NCBI GenBank assembly: GCA_001724025.1
Contig: MEDJ01000019.1
Coordinates: 350,359-414,358 of the forward strand
From: Acidobacteria bacterium SCN 69-37
Lineage (GTDB): Bacteria > Acidobacteriota > Vicinamibacteria > Vicinamibacterales > SCN-69-37
Direction: 5' to 3'
Length of the DNA stretch: 64,000 nt
A model generated the notes under the pieces. It did not search any database. It worked only from the letters and a program-made list of their open reading frames with translations, and had not been told where the DNA came from. Below, one piece after another: positions 1-8,615 of the stretch. Every line of letters begins with the position of its first letter. The stretch's first letter is position 1. The translations under genes were made by a program, and so were the position numbers.

Positions 1-2
1 CC

Positions 3-1085
3 AACCTGGAAGGCATCGCCCGCTTTCTGCTGCGCGCGGAGTCGGTCGCATCCTCGAAGATCGAAGGGCTCGATGCCGGACCGCGCCGGCTGCTCGAGGC
101 CGAGGTCGCACTGACGGAAGACGGCGACGTGAACGATCAACTCGCCGTCGATGTGCTCGGCAACATCGCTGCCATGGAATCGGCGATCGCACTTGGGGCC
201 GCTGCCGCACGGATCTCCCTCGACGATCTCCTCGCCATCCATCGCACGCTGATGGCGCGCTCCCGCACGCCAAATATCGGCGGCGCGATCCGTACTACGC
301 AGAACTGGATTGGCGGCAGCGACTACACCCCGTGTACGGCAAGCTTCGTCCCGCCGCCGCCCGAACGAGTCACCGCCCTGCTCGACGACCTGCTCGCGTA
401 TGTAAATGGTGACGACCATCCGGCCGTCGTCCAGGCAGCCATCGCGCACGCACAGTTCGAGACCATCCACCCGTTCGCCGATGGCAACGGACGAACCGGA
501 CGCGCACTCATCCACGTTATCCTCCGCCGTCGCGGCCTGGCATCACGATTCGTGCCGCCGACGAGTCTCGTTCTCGCCACCTGGGCGGTCGACTACGTCG
601 CGGGACTTACATCCTTCCGTCATCTCGGGAAGCCGAACAGCGAGGCGAGATCGAGTGGGGCGCAGGCATGGTTGCGCACGTTCGCCGCCGCCACCCGGCG
701 CGCATGCGCGGACGCCGAGACGTACGTGAAAAGAGTCGAGATGCTCGACGCGACGTGGCGCACGCGCCTGGGAGGCGTGCGCGCCTCATCCGCTGTCGAC
801 CGTCTGCTGCGCGTGCTGCCCGGTGTGCCGATCCTGACTGTGGACTCGGCGGCGCGTCTGATCGATCGCTCGGTGATGCGGACAGGCGAGGCCGTCAACC
901 GGCTGGCTGACGCCGGCATCCTGCGCCAGCGCGACACCACCCGCCAGCGCTACCGCGTGTTCGAAGCCGACGACGTCGTCGGGCTGTTCGTGGGACTGGA
1001 TCGCGCGCTTGCGAGTCCGACGGGTGACACCGCGACCGATCCGCCCGTCCGCGCCGCGGCGCGACGACCATCGAGGAAACGCTGA
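3..1085 (+). CDS. Fic family protein (AMPylator-type), 5' end outside window
   Basis: Fic enzymes usually transfer AMP from ATP to a target hydroxyl, and some reverse this. The core motif HPFADGNGRTGR is encoded at 468-503 and fits HxFx(D/E)GNGRxxR, with the catalytic His and the phosphate-binding loop intact. The frame is open from base 3, so the annotated ATG at 129 is internal. The upstream part encodes SSKIEG (51-68), which fits the (S/T)xxxE(G/N) inhibitory helix motif placed N-terminal to the Fic core. This implies a self-inhibited class II enzyme. The C-terminal ~80 residues look like a small winged-helix region, common in this Fic subgroup. The target is unknown and no antitoxin partner is visible downstream. 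Confidence 0.9.
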   Translation, partial: NLEGIARFLLRAESVASSKIEGLDAGPRRLLEAEVALTEDGDVNDQLAVDVLGNIAAMESAIALGAAAARISLDDLLAIHRTLMARSRTPNIGGAIRTTQNWIGGSDYTPCTASFVPPPPERVTALLDDLLAYVNGDDHPAVVQAAIAHAQFETIHPFADGNGRTGRALIHVILRRRGLASRFVPPTSLVLATWAVDYVAGLTSFRHLGKPNSEARSSGAQAWLRTFAAATRRACADAETYVKRVEMLDATWRTRLGGVRASSAVDRLLRVLPGVPILTVDSAARLIDRSVMRTGEAVNRLADAGILRQRDTTRQRYRVFEADDVVGLFVGLDRALASPTGDTATDPPVRAAARRPSRKR

Positions 1086-1115
1086 GATCAGCTGGTTCGG
1101 CGCGAAGACATACCA

Positions 1116-1862
1116 TCAGTCGACCGGACGGCTCCGTACCGGCCGCTGGTAGACGAGGAGAGATCGACCTGACGGCGAGCCGCGCTTCAGGGCCACGACG
1201 CCGAGGATGACGCCGGTCGCAAGGAGCCCCCCGCCCACGACCGTACCGGCGTTGATGTCAGGCTCGGGTCTGCGCCAGCCACCGGACGTCGCTTCGAGAA
1301 TCGCGCCAGCGGGCACGAGCAGCATCGCGGTCGTCATCAATCCTGCCGATGACCGTTCCAGATCCTCTCTGACTTCCACGACATTCTGGCGCGCCACATG
1401 CAGCAGCAGCGTCTCGATATCGCCCGTCCATTGACCGTCGAGAAAGATGCCGTTGGGCGCCAGTCTGACGCGACCGCGCACGACCGTGCCGCCGTCGGCC
1501 ACGCGCCCCAGCGACTCGGGGGCGTTCACGAGCAGGTCGCGAGCGACGCGCGTCACGTGTGCGGGCACGTGCGGGTGGGTGAGGTCGATCAATGTGATGC
1601 CGGGCGCGTCGGCGACGACGACCCGTCGCCGGACCGCCGCCATCGCGTCCGTCGTGATGACAACTTCCCTGCCCGGTGCGAGTTCGGCAACGCGCGACCA
1701 GTCGCCGGCGTCGGTGGCCCCGGGCGGCTGCGGCACCGCCGACACCGCGCGCGCAATCGTGGCGGCGTTCAGCCGGACCGCGGCCCCCTCGTCGTCGGCC
1801 ACCGCGGCGAGCACGGGAGACGCAGCCACAGCCATCGCCGTGATCGCGGCGACCTGTTTCAT
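1116..1862 (-). CDS. Secreted hypothetical protein with C-terminal membrane segment
   Basis: I do not recognise a family. The preferred start gives MKQVAAITAMAVAASPVLA followed by AVADD, a good Sec signal peptide. An upstream in-frame start at 1898 would bury this signal behind a charged stretch. The mature part (~250 residues) has a middle domain rich in Val, Arg and Asp and reads like a beta-rich domain. A hydrophobic stretch near the C-terminus (GGGLLATGVILGVVALK) could be a membrane anchor or lie within the barrel-like tail. The gene is divergent from the ligase gene at 2105 and convergent with the Fic gene. Its role is unknown. Confidence 0.65.
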   Translation of the reverse strand: MKQVAAITAMAVAASPVLAAVADDEGAAVRLNAATIARAVSAVPQPPGATDAGDWSRVAELAPGREVVITTDAMAAVRRRVVVADAPGITLIDLTHPHVPAHVTRVARDLLVNAPESLGRVADGGTVVRGRVRLAPNGIFLDGQWTGDIETLLLHVARQNVVEVREDLERSSAGLMTTAMLLVPAGAILEATSGGWRRPEPDINAGTVVGGGLLATGVILGVVALKRGSPSGRSLLVYQRPVRSRPVD

Positions 1863-1918
1863 CAAGGGCTTGGGGGCCCACACGAGGCAGTATCGCACTC
1901 TGCTGCTCTCGTCCGGAG

Positions 1919-1940
1919 CCCCGAGGCTTCAGCCTCGGGG
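1919..1940. repeat. REP-like palindrome, copy 1
   Basis: Perfect 10-bp arms CCCCGAGGCT/AGCCTCGGGG around a 2-bp TC spacer, preceded by GGAG. Copies of the same design occur at 8563, 8768, 22559, 22638, 51796, 61805 and 62159. A degraded partner lies at about 1996-2022. It sits between two divergent genes. Confidence 0.8.
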
Positions 1941-2092
1941 GGACGGGCTGCCCACCTTCGCCCGAGGCTATTGATGGTCCGCCGAAGCCCTGGCGGAGGC
2001 GGAAGCCCTGGGGCTCCGAAGAAGGTGGCCCCGCCCCGCTCGCCGCCCCAGGCCGCCGTGCCGCCCGCGGCCTTGCAGCCTCATAGCCCCCA

Positions 2093-2098
2093 TAGAAT
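2093..2098 (+). promoter_or_regulatory. -10 box TAGAAT, possible leaderless promoter
   Basis: TAGAAT ends 6 bp before the ATG at 2105. A start point about 7 bp downstream would put the mRNA 5' end at the start codon, and no Shine-Dalgarno is visible. The -35 is poor: TTGCAG at 2073-2078 leaves only a 14-bp spacer. Confidence 0.45.
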
Positions 2099-2104
2099 GT
2101 CCGG

Positions 2105-4714
2105 ATGCCGCGCGACAGCCTCCTCGACTTCTTCGAGGACATCTCCCGCTCCGACGACACGTTCATCGTGCACGACGATGGGTATCGCGTACGGCGCGCG
2201 ACGTACAGGCAGGTGGCCACCGCGGCGCGCACATTCGGGCAGCGGCTGATCGACGCGGGCGTGGCGCCCGGCGAGAAAGTCGTCATCTGGGCCGAGAACC
2301 GCACCGAATGGGTGGTCGCGCTGTGGGGCACGCTGCTCGTCCGCGCCGTGCTCGTTCCCGTCGACTTCCGCGCATCGGCCGATCTCGTCACGCGCATCAG
2401 CGCCATCGTCCGGGCACGCATCGTCCTCGTCGGCGACCAGGTCGAGGTGCCCGCCACGATCACGGGCGAAGTCTGGGCGCTGGGTGAGGTCGCGGGAACG
2501 ACGGACATCGTCGCGGCAACGCCGCACGATACGGCCCCATGGCGCCCGGCCGGCTCGCCGGAGGGAACCTCGCTTGCCGAGATCATCTTCACATCAGGAG
2601 CAACGGCCGATCCGAAGGGGGTGACGATCACGCACCGCAACGTGCTCGCCAACATCATCCCGATCGAACGCGAGATCGCGAAGTACCGCCGGTACGCGCG
2701 GCCGTTCCACCCGCTGCGGTTCCTGAACCTGCTGCCGCTGAGCCACATGTTCGGCCAGTCGATGGCGACGTTCGTGCCGCCGATGCTCTCGGGAACCGTG
2801 GTGTTCTCGCACGGCTACAGCCCTGTCGAGATCCTGCGGCAGATCAAGTCGCGCCGCATCTCGGTGCTCGTCAGCGTGCCGAAAGTCCTCGACGTGCTGC
2901 GCGATCACGTGCAGCGCCTGTATCCGCACACAGCGGATCCCGATCCGCTCGTGGGCCGGCACTGGCTCTGGCGCTGGTGGCACTACCGCGACGTACGCCG
3001 CCTGTTCGGCTGGAAATTCTGGTGCATGGTCTGCGGCGCCGCGCCGCTCGATCCCGATCTCGAGGCCTTCTGGCGCAAGCTCGGCTTCCTGGTCGTGCAG
3101 GGCTACGGCCTCACCGAAACCGCGCCCATCGTCACGCTGAATCACCCGCTGCGCGCGTCGAAGGGCACCGTCGGGACGCCGATCGGCGGTGTGAAAGTGA
3201 AGATCGCCGACGATGGCGAGATCCTCGTCCAGGGCGAGAACGTCACGCAGGGCTACTACCGGCCGGAGGGCACCGATGACGTTGCCGCCGAAGCGAACGC
3301 GGCGTTCAGGGACGGCTGGTTCCACACGGGCGACATCGGGGAGATCGACGCCAGCGGCCGCCTGCTGATCAAGGGCCGCAAGAAGGAGATGATCGTCACG
3401 CCGCAGGGACTGAACGTGTTCCCCGAAGACGTGGAACGCGCGCTCCTTCACCAACCCGGCGTACGCGACGCCGCCGTCGTCGGCCTGAAGGTCGACGGAG
3501 AAGAGCGCATCCACGCCGTGCTGGTGATCGGCGACGGCGCTGACGTACCGGCGATCGTGCGCGGGGCCAACACGACCCTCGAGGACCACCAGCGCGTATG
3601 GAGTTCGTCGATCTGGACGCACGGGCCCCTGCCACGGACCGAGGGGACGCAGAAACTGAAACGCAAGGACCTGCAGCGATGGGCCGCAGGCGGGGCCACG
3701 CTCCCGGGGCGGGGTGGGCACGAGGGCACCTCCCTGACCGACATCATCGGCCGTCACGTCGCCGGTCGCACGCTCGAGCCCGACACGACGCTCGAAGAAC
3801 TCGGCCTGAGCTCACTCGATCGGGTCGAGCTGATGATGGAACTGGAAGAGGCGTTCCACACGACGCTCGACGAGTCGATGCTCACCGGTCAACGCAGCCT
3901 GCGCGATCTCGAAGCCCTGCTGGCAAGCGGTGGTGAGCACAGCCCGGTCGCTGGCGGCGCGGCGGCCGTATCGGCCGGTCCAGATGCACCGCGAACCACG
4001 CGCCAGGCGACGGGCGCGTCCGATGCCGCGATCACCTTCCCCTCGTGGAACCGATCGAGACCGTCCTGGCTCCTGCGACGCGTCAGCCTGCCAACCTGGA
4101 TCCTGCCGCTGGGCTCCCTCTACATGGATCTGCACGTCGAGGGGCTGTCGCACCTCGATGGCCTGAAAGGGCCCGTGCTGTTCGCGGCCAATCACCAGAG
4201 CCACATGGACACGCCCGCCATCCTGATGGCGCTGCCGCCCGCCTGGCGCTACCGGACCGCCACGGCCATGGCCAAGGAATTCTTCGCGGCGCACTTTGCT
4301 CCGGCCGGCCGGCCACTCGGCCAGCGCCTCCGGTCGACGACGCTCTACCTGCTGTCGTGCCAGTTCTTCAACACGTTTCCGCTGCCCCAGCGCGAGGCGG
4401 GCACACGCCAGACGCTGCGGTACGTGGGCGAGGTGGCGGCCGATGGCTATTCCGTCCTCATCTTTCCTGAGGGCCGGCGCACGGAAACCGGCGCGATCGA
4501 CAGATTCCAGCCCGGTGTCGGCATGATCGGGGCCCGGCTCGGGCTGCCCGTCGTTCCCATCCGGATCGACGGTCTCGACCGCGTCCTGAGCAAGTCGATG
4601 ACCTGGCCCGTCCGCGGCCCGGTCCGCGTGGCGTTCGGGGAGCCCATCCACCTGACAGGGGATGACTATCCGGCGCTGGCGAAACAGGTCGAGGAGGCGG
4701 TGCGAGAGTTGTAA
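2105..4714 (+). CDS. Acyl-CoA/ACP ligase - carrier protein - PlsC acyltransferase fusion
   Basis: An 869-residue three-module protein. Residues ~1-540 form an AMP-dependent acyl-activating domain with the P-loop TSGATADPKGV, the A5 motif GYGLTETAP and a GRKKEMI motif near the hinge. Residues ~545-605 form an acyl-carrier domain with GLSSLDRVEL, whose second Ser (about residue 569) would carry phosphopantetheine. Residues ~665-869 form a 1-acyl-glycerol-3-phosphate-type acyltransferase with NHQSHMD (catalytic NHx4D) and FPEGRR. The arrangement suggests that a fatty acid is activated, loaded on the built-in carrier and transferred to a (lyso)phospholipid or glycerol phosphate, like Aas with an added carrier. 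The exact acceptor cannot be read from sequence. Confidence 0.88.
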   Translation: MPRDSLLDFFEDISRSDDTFIVHDDGYRVRRATYRQVATAARTFGQRLIDAGVAPGEKVVIWAENRTEWVVALWGTLLVRAVLVPVDFRASADLVTRISAIVRARIVLVGDQVEVPATITGEVWALGEVAGTTDIVAATPHDTAPWRPAGSPEGTSLAEIIFTSGATADPKGVTITHRNVLANIIPIEREIAKYRRYARPFHPLRFLNLLPLSHMFGQSMATFVPPMLSGTVVFSHGYSPVEILRQIKSRRISVLVSVPKVLDVLRDHVQRLYPHTADPDPLVGRHWLWRWWHYRDVRRLFGWKFWCMVCGAAPLDPDLEAFWRKLGFLVVQGYGLTETAPIVTLNHPLRASKGTVGTPIGGVKVKIADDGEILVQGENVTQGYYRPEGTDDVAAEANAAFRDGWFHTGDIGEIDASGRLLIKGRKKEMIVTPQGLNVFPEDVERALLHQPGVRDAAVVGLKVDGEERIHAVLVIGDGADVPAIVRGANTTLEDHQRVWSSSIWTHGPLPRTEGTQKLKRKDLQRWAAGGATLPGRGGHEGTSLTDIIGRHVAGRTLEPDTTLEELGLSSLDRVELMMELEEAFHTTLDESMLTGQRSLRDLEALLASGGEHSPVAGGAAAVSAGPDAPRTTRQATGASDAAITFPSWNRSRPSWLLRRVSLPTWILPLGSLYMDLHVEGLSHLDGLKGPVLFAANHQSHMDTPAILMALPPAWRYRTATAMAKEFFAAHFAPAGRPLGQRLRSTTLYLLSCQFFNTFPLPQREAGTRQTLRYVGEVAADGYSVLIFPEGRRTETGAIDRFQPGVGMIGARLGLPVVPIRIDGLDRVLSKSMTWPVRGPVRVAFGEPIHLTGDDYPALAKQVEEAVREL

Positions 4715-4717
4715 AGA

Positions 4718-4760
4718 AGCCTTCCAGCCTCCTTCCAGCCCGCCGCCTCCCAGCCTTCTG
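4718..4760 (+). repeat. Pyrimidine-rich dispersed repeat, copy A
   Basis: A 43-bp block that begins with CTTCCAG repeats and ends CTCCCAGCCTTCTG. A close copy lies at 34490-34532, also directly upstream of a promoter-like region. Its function is unknown. Confidence 0.6.
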
Positions 4761-4789
4761 GTATGATTGCCTGTTGACAAGGAGAGAGT

Positions 4790-5011
4790 TTGAGTAAGGA
4801 CGATCTCATCGACATTCAGGGCACAGTGGTGGCGGTTCACAGCGGCGGGTTGTACCGCGTGCAGGTGGACAACGGCGGCCACGAGGTGCTCGCGCAGTTG
4901 AGCGGCCGCATGCGCCGCTTCCGCATCAAGGTCGTCCCTGGTGACCGGGTGACCGTCGGCATCTCCCCCTACGATCCCGTCCGGGGCATCATCACGTTCC
5001 GCGCCCGCTGA
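4790..5011 (+). CDS. infA: Translation initiation factor IF-1
   Basis: 73 residues, the normal size for this single OB-fold protein, which binds the 30S A site and helps IF2 and IF3 set the initiator tRNA. Hallmarks include the start MSKDDLIDIQGTV, LSGRMRR and the C-terminal VGISPYDPVRGII. The start codon is TTG at 4790, supported by the Shine-Dalgarno AAGGAGAG at 4779-4786 and by alignment to the family N-terminus. A -10-like TATGAT at 4762-4767 may give it its own promoter. It is followed 10 bp later by a DEAD-box helicase that also uses a TTG start. Confidence 0.97.
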   Translation: MSKDDLIDIQGTVVAVHSGGLYRVQVDNGGHEVLAQLSGRMRRFRIKVVPGDRVTVGISPYDPVRGIITFRAR

Positions 5012-5021
5012 TCCCGCTGCT

Positions 5022-6365
5022 TTGTCTACTGAAACCCCGTCCCGCGGACCCCAACGACGACGCCGGCGACGACCCGGTGGTGGAGGCGGCAGCGCGCGCA
5101 CGAGTGCGGCGCCCGTTGTCTCGCCATCCAACAGCCGCGAATCCGCGCCGTTCGACCCCGCTCCCGTTCCGTTCCCCTCGCTCGTCACCGATCCGGATCT
5201 GCTCGACGCGCTCGACCAGCGCGGCTTCGAGAAGACCACGCCCATCCAGAGCGCCGTCCTCCCCTACGCCCTCGAGGGCAAGGACGTCATCGGGTGCGCC
5301 GAGACCGGCACGGGCAAGACCGCCGCGTACCTGCTCCCGATTCTCGCGCGCCTGCTCCGCGGCAACCGCGAAGGGCGGTCGTCTGGTGGCGTGACGCGCG
5401 CCCTGGTGCTGGCGCCCACGCGCGAACTCGCCACGCAGATCGACGACGAGGTCCAGGGCTTCGCCTATCACTCGCCGGTCTCGAGCGTGGCCGTGTACGG
5501 CGGCGTGGCGATGGAGCCGCAGGCCCGCGCCCTGGCCGCTGGCGTCGACATCGTCATTGCGACCCCCGGCCGGCTGCTCGACCACATGCGCAACAAGGTG
5601 GGCGACTTCTCGCACCTGGAAGTGTTCGTGCTCGACGAGGCCGACCGCATGATGGACATGGGCTTCTGGCCCGACGTCCGCCGGATCGCCGAGGCGCTAC
5701 CCCCGTCGACCGCACGCCAGACGATGCTGTTCTCCGCGACGATGCCGGACGAGGTGATGCGGTTCGCCGACACGCTCGCGCCCGGCGCCACGTTCGTGCA
5801 GGTGGGATCGCGCCGCGGCCCGGCCGCGACGATCTCGCACGAAGCGAAGATCCTGCCGACCCGGGAGAAGGGCGCGTTCCTCGCGAAGTACCTGCGCAAG
5901 GTCCACGAGCCGGCCATCGTCTTCGTCAACACGAAGATCGGGTGCGATCGGCTCGCGCGCCAGTTGAGCCAGTCCGGCCTGCGCGTGGCCGCCATCCACG
6001 CGGATCGATCGCAGCGGGAACGGACGGACGTGATCGAGGCATTCCGTGCCGGCCGCATCCGCACGCTCGTGGCGACCGACGTCGCGGCCCGTGGGCTCGA
6101 CATCGACGCGGTCGGGCTCATCGTCAATTTCGAGGTGCCGCGCGGTCTGGATTCCTACGTCCACCGCGTGGGCCGGACGGGCCGCAACGAGACGAGCGGC
6201 CACGCGCTGACGCTCGCCGATCCGAGCGAGCAGGACGGGCTCCGCGAGATCGAGCAGGCGTTCGGCATCGTGCTTGGCGACGTGCACGTGTCGGCCGCCC
6301 CGAGCGGCAAGCCCGCGACGGCCGGCAGCGACGAGCAGCCCGCAGATCTTCAGGCCCGGGGCTGA
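5022..6365 (+). CDS. DEAD-box ATP-dependent RNA helicase (RhlE-like)
   Basis: 447 residues with a basic, low-complexity N-terminus (~45 residues) and then the two RecA domains. Visible motifs in order are Q motif region (TTPIQ), AETGTGKT (Walker A), PTRELA, TPGRLLD, DEAD, SAT, IVFVNTK, VATDVAARGLDID and YVHRVGRTGR. All are intact, so it should be an active RNA unwindase. The RhlE/DeaD assignment rests on overall form; there is no DbpA-type RNA-binding tail. The start is TTG at 5022, with no clear ribosome site and only 10 bp after infA, so co-translation with infA is likely. Roles in this family are ribosome assembly, mRNA decay or cold adaptation. Confidence 0.93.
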   Translation: MSTETPSRGPQRRRRRRPGGGGGSARTSAAPVVSPSNSRESAPFDPAPVPFPSLVTDPDLLDALDQRGFEKTTPIQSAVLPYALEGKDVIGCAETGTGKTAAYLLPILARLLRGNREGRSSGGVTRALVLAPTRELATQIDDEVQGFAYHSPVSSVAVYGGVAMEPQARALAAGVDIVIATPGRLLDHMRNKVGDFSHLEVFVLDEADRMMDMGFWPDVRRIAEALPPSTARQTMLFSATMPDEVMRFADTLAPGATFVQVGSRRGPAATISHEAKILPTREKGAFLAKYLRKVHEPAIVFVNTKIGCDRLARQLSQSGLRVAAIHADRSQRERTDVIEAFRAGRIRTLVATDVAARGLDIDAVGLIVNFEVPRGLDSYVHRVGRTGRNETSGHALTLADPSEQDGLREIEQAFGIVLGDVHVSAAPSGKPATAGSDEQPADLQARG

Positions 6366-6414
6366 CACGCGGCGTCCGGGGCCCACGCCCCGGGATCGCG
6401 CCGGCGCGTGCACG

Positions 6415-7539
6415 TCAGTCAGAGAATTCCTTCGCCAGGTCCACGAACTCCCCGTCAGGCGCGAGCGCACGATACTCGCGCCAGTGTGCCTTGGCCTCGC
6501 CCGATCGCCCCAGCTTCTCCAGCGTGACCGCCAGATAGAAGTGCGCCTCGGGATAGGCCGGGTTGATGCCGAGCGCCTCGCGATACGCCGCGACGGCCTC
6601 CACGAAGCGGCCGAGATCGTGGTGGATGTTGCCGAGGTTGAAGTGCGCCTCGAAGCAGTCGGCATCGACCCGCGCGGCCTTCTCGTAGAGCGCCTCGGCC
6701 TCGATGAGCTGATCGCGTTCGTAGTAGATGTTCGCCAGGTTGACGATCGCGGGCACGAGTTGCGGATCGAACAGCGCGGCTCGACGATACGCCGTGGCCG
6801 CGCCCTCCGGATCGCGATGCTCGCCATCGTCGAGCTCGGCCCCATCGAGGAAATACTTCGTCGCCAGTGCCTGACTCGCGCTGGCCAGCATCCGCTCGCG
6901 GTCGGCATCGCGCGCCGGGGGCGGTGGCGTGCGCACGGGCAGCGAGACCACCCGCGCCGGCACACGCTCGGTGTGCGGCTGGAACTCGAACTCGAGTTGC
7001 CCCTGGGCTTCGGCCGACAGGCTGCGCAGCACGCCGGCGAGCGGCGCGCCCCTGGCAATCTCGGCCGCGGCCTGCTTGATCACGTGCAGATCCGTGAACG
7101 AGTAGCGCCCCACCACGGGCCTGACCAGGCCCCACTTCTCGAGGCAGCGGAGGTGTTCGTCGCGCAGCACCGGATACATGCCGCGCAGGTCCCTGGCCGC
7201 ATAGTACTGCCCGCGCAGGGTCTCGATGTCCGGCAGTCCGGTCTCGAGGCAGAACTGGGCCTCGGTGAGCACGCGTCCGGGAAAGCCGGCGGCCTCCTCG
7301 GCCGCGTCCTCGCCGATGACGAGCACCGCAGTGCGAGGCGTCACGTCGGCCGCAAAGGTACCGCCGTGGCGTTCGACGATCGCCCGGACGTCACGGCGCG
7401 AGAGCACCGTCAGCCGGCCGGCCAGGGCCACCTGCTGCCCGGTGAAACGTCTGTCGAGCACACCCGCGGACACCGCGTCACGATGCTGCGACTGTCGCGC
7501 GAAGTCAAGCGGCTGATTCGTGATGGCATCATCTATCAT
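6415..7539 (-). CDS. BRCT - MerR-type HTH - TPR multidomain protein
   Basis: About 374 residues. Residues ~18-95 resemble a BRCT fold (GQQVALAGRLTVLSRRDVRAIVERHGGTF, then VLVIGED), as in NAD-dependent DNA ligases. Residues ~110-170 resemble a MerR-family winged helix (YYAARDLRGMYPVLR, then LRCLEKWGLVRP). From ~225 to the end are three or more TPR units (EAHFNLGNIHHDLGRFVEAV). The start at 7539 was chosen because the other in-frame ATG (7548) would overlap the start of the divergent glk gene. The longer open frame into glk is an overprint. A DNA-binding protein that scaffolds others through TPRs is a reasonable inference; the function is unknown. Confidence 0.75.
   Translation of the reverse strand: MIDDAITNQPLDFARQSQHRDAVSAGVLDRRFTGQQVALAGRLTVLSRRDVRAIVERHGGTFAADVTPRTAVLVIGEDAAEEAAGFPGRVLTEAQFCLETGLPDIETLRGQYYAARDLRGMYPVLRDEHLRCLEKWGLVRPVVGRYSFTDLHVIKQAAAEIARGAPLAGVLRSLSAEAQGQLEFEFQPHTERVPARVVSLPVRTPPPPARDADRERMLASASQALATKYFLDGAELDDGEHRDPEGAATAYRRAALFDPQLVPAIVNLANIYYERDQLIEAEALYEKAARVDADCFEAHFNLGNIHHDLGRFVEAVAAYREALGINPAYPEAHFYLAVTLEKLGRSGEAKAHWREYRALAPDGEFVDLAKEFSD
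7534..7539 (+). promoter_or_regulatory. -10 box TATCAT before glk
   Basis: TATCAT ends 7 bp before the glk ATG, with no Shine-Dalgarno between them. The box overlaps the start codon of the divergent gene at 7539, so the two genes have almost no spacer. Confidence 0.4.
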
Positions 7540-7546
7540 CTGACGC

Positions 7547-8527
7547 ATGCTGCTGGCCGCCGACATCGGGGGAACGAAGACGCTTATTGGCCTGTACGAC
7601 CGCGACGGCGACAGGCCGACAGCGGTGGTGACACGCGAATACGCGACACTCGACTTCGAGGGATTCGAGGAACTCGTCGAGACATTCCTCGACGAGACGC
7701 AGCGGCCGGACATCACGGCCGTCTGTGCGGGGATTGCCGGCCCCGTGACAGGTCAGATCGCCAGGCTGACGAGCGCCCCGTGGATGGCCGACGCGGACGC
7801 CGTGGCCCGCCGGCTCGGCGGGTGTCAGGCCATGCTCATCAACGATCTCGAAGCCATGGCGTCGAGTATCCCGGTCCTCGAACGGGACGAACTCCGCGTG
7901 CTGCAGGAAGGCGTCATGGACCCGTCGGGCAACGCGGCGGTCATCGCCGCGGGCACCGGCCTGGGCGAGGCGCTGCTGCACAACCTGGACGGCCGGTTCG
8001 TCCCGGCTGCCTCCGAAGGCGGTCATGCCGATTTTGCCGCCCGCACGCCGCGTGAACTCGAGATGGCCGCCGAACTGATCCGGACGCACGGCCGGGTGGA
8101 AGTCGAGCGCGTGATCTCGGGCCGCGGACTCGTCAACATCTTCCTCTTCACGCACGACGCGCGCGACGTGCACAACGCCTGCGACCACATCGCGCGCGAC
8201 ATCGCCGGCCCCGAGGTGGCGGCCGCCGTCAGCACCAATGCGCTCGAGGGGCGATGCCCGCGCTGCGTCGAGGCGCTGGACCTGTTCGTGTCGGCATACG
8301 GGGCCGAGGCCGGCAACCTGGCGCTGCGGTACATGGCCACGGCCGGAATCTACATCGGTGGCGGCATCGCCCCCAAGATCCTCCCGGCCATCGTCAACGG
8401 CCGGTTCATGGACGCGTTCCTCGACAAGGCGCCGATGGTCGACCTGCTGCGCACGTTCCCCGTGCGCGTGATCCTCAATCCGGCGGTGGGTCTGCTCGGC
8501 GCCGCGGTCCGAGCCGCGGAGTTGTAA
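7547..8527 (+). CDS. glk: Glucokinase (Glk family)
   Basis: 326 residues, the usual length for the bacterial Glk family (not the shorter ROK type). It phosphorylates glucose to glucose-6-phosphate with ATP. Visible are the phosphate-1 motif ADIGGTKT at residues 5-12, INDLEAMA with the likely catalytic Asp, GTGLGEALL, and the sugar-contact motif EGGHADFA. The ATG at 7547 is the first residue of the conserved beta strand. It is likely transcribed alone from the TATCAT box just upstream. The 3' side is bounded by palindromic repeats. Confidence 0.92.
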   Translation: MLLAADIGGTKTLIGLYDRDGDRPTAVVTREYATLDFEGFEELVETFLDETQRPDITAVCAGIAGPVTGQIARLTSAPWMADADAVARRLGGCQAMLINDLEAMASSIPVLERDELRVLQEGVMDPSGNAAVIAAGTGLGEALLHNLDGRFVPAASEGGHADFAARTPRELEMAAELIRTHGRVEVERVISGRGLVNIFLFTHDARDVHNACDHIARDIAGPEVAAAVSTNALEGRCPRCVEALDLFVSAYGAEAGNLALRYMATAGIYIGGGIAPKILPAIVNGRFMDAFLDKAPMVDLLRTFPVRVILNPAVGLLGAAVRAAEL

Positions 8528-8562
8528 TCGTCGAGGGCCTCGCACGTCGAGCCCGTCGTGTT

Positions 8563-8584
8563 CCCTGGGGCTGAAGCCCCAGGG
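8563..8584. repeat. REP-like palindrome, copy 2
   Basis: Perfect arms CCCTGGGGCT/AGCCCCAGGG with a GA spacer, in the opposite orientation to the copy at 8768-8789. Together the two bracket a short tandem repeat between convergent glk and rseP. It could serve as a bidirectional transcription barrier. Confidence 0.8.
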
Positions 8585-8615
8585 CTCCGAAGCGATCCCG
8601 TGCCCCCTCCGGCCA

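Noticed and set aside
1258-2748. 496-codon minus-strand ORF over the ligase start and the hypothetical gene
   Set aside because: It is antisense to a clear ligase, rich in Arg and Ser, and has no domain; high GC makes such frames common.
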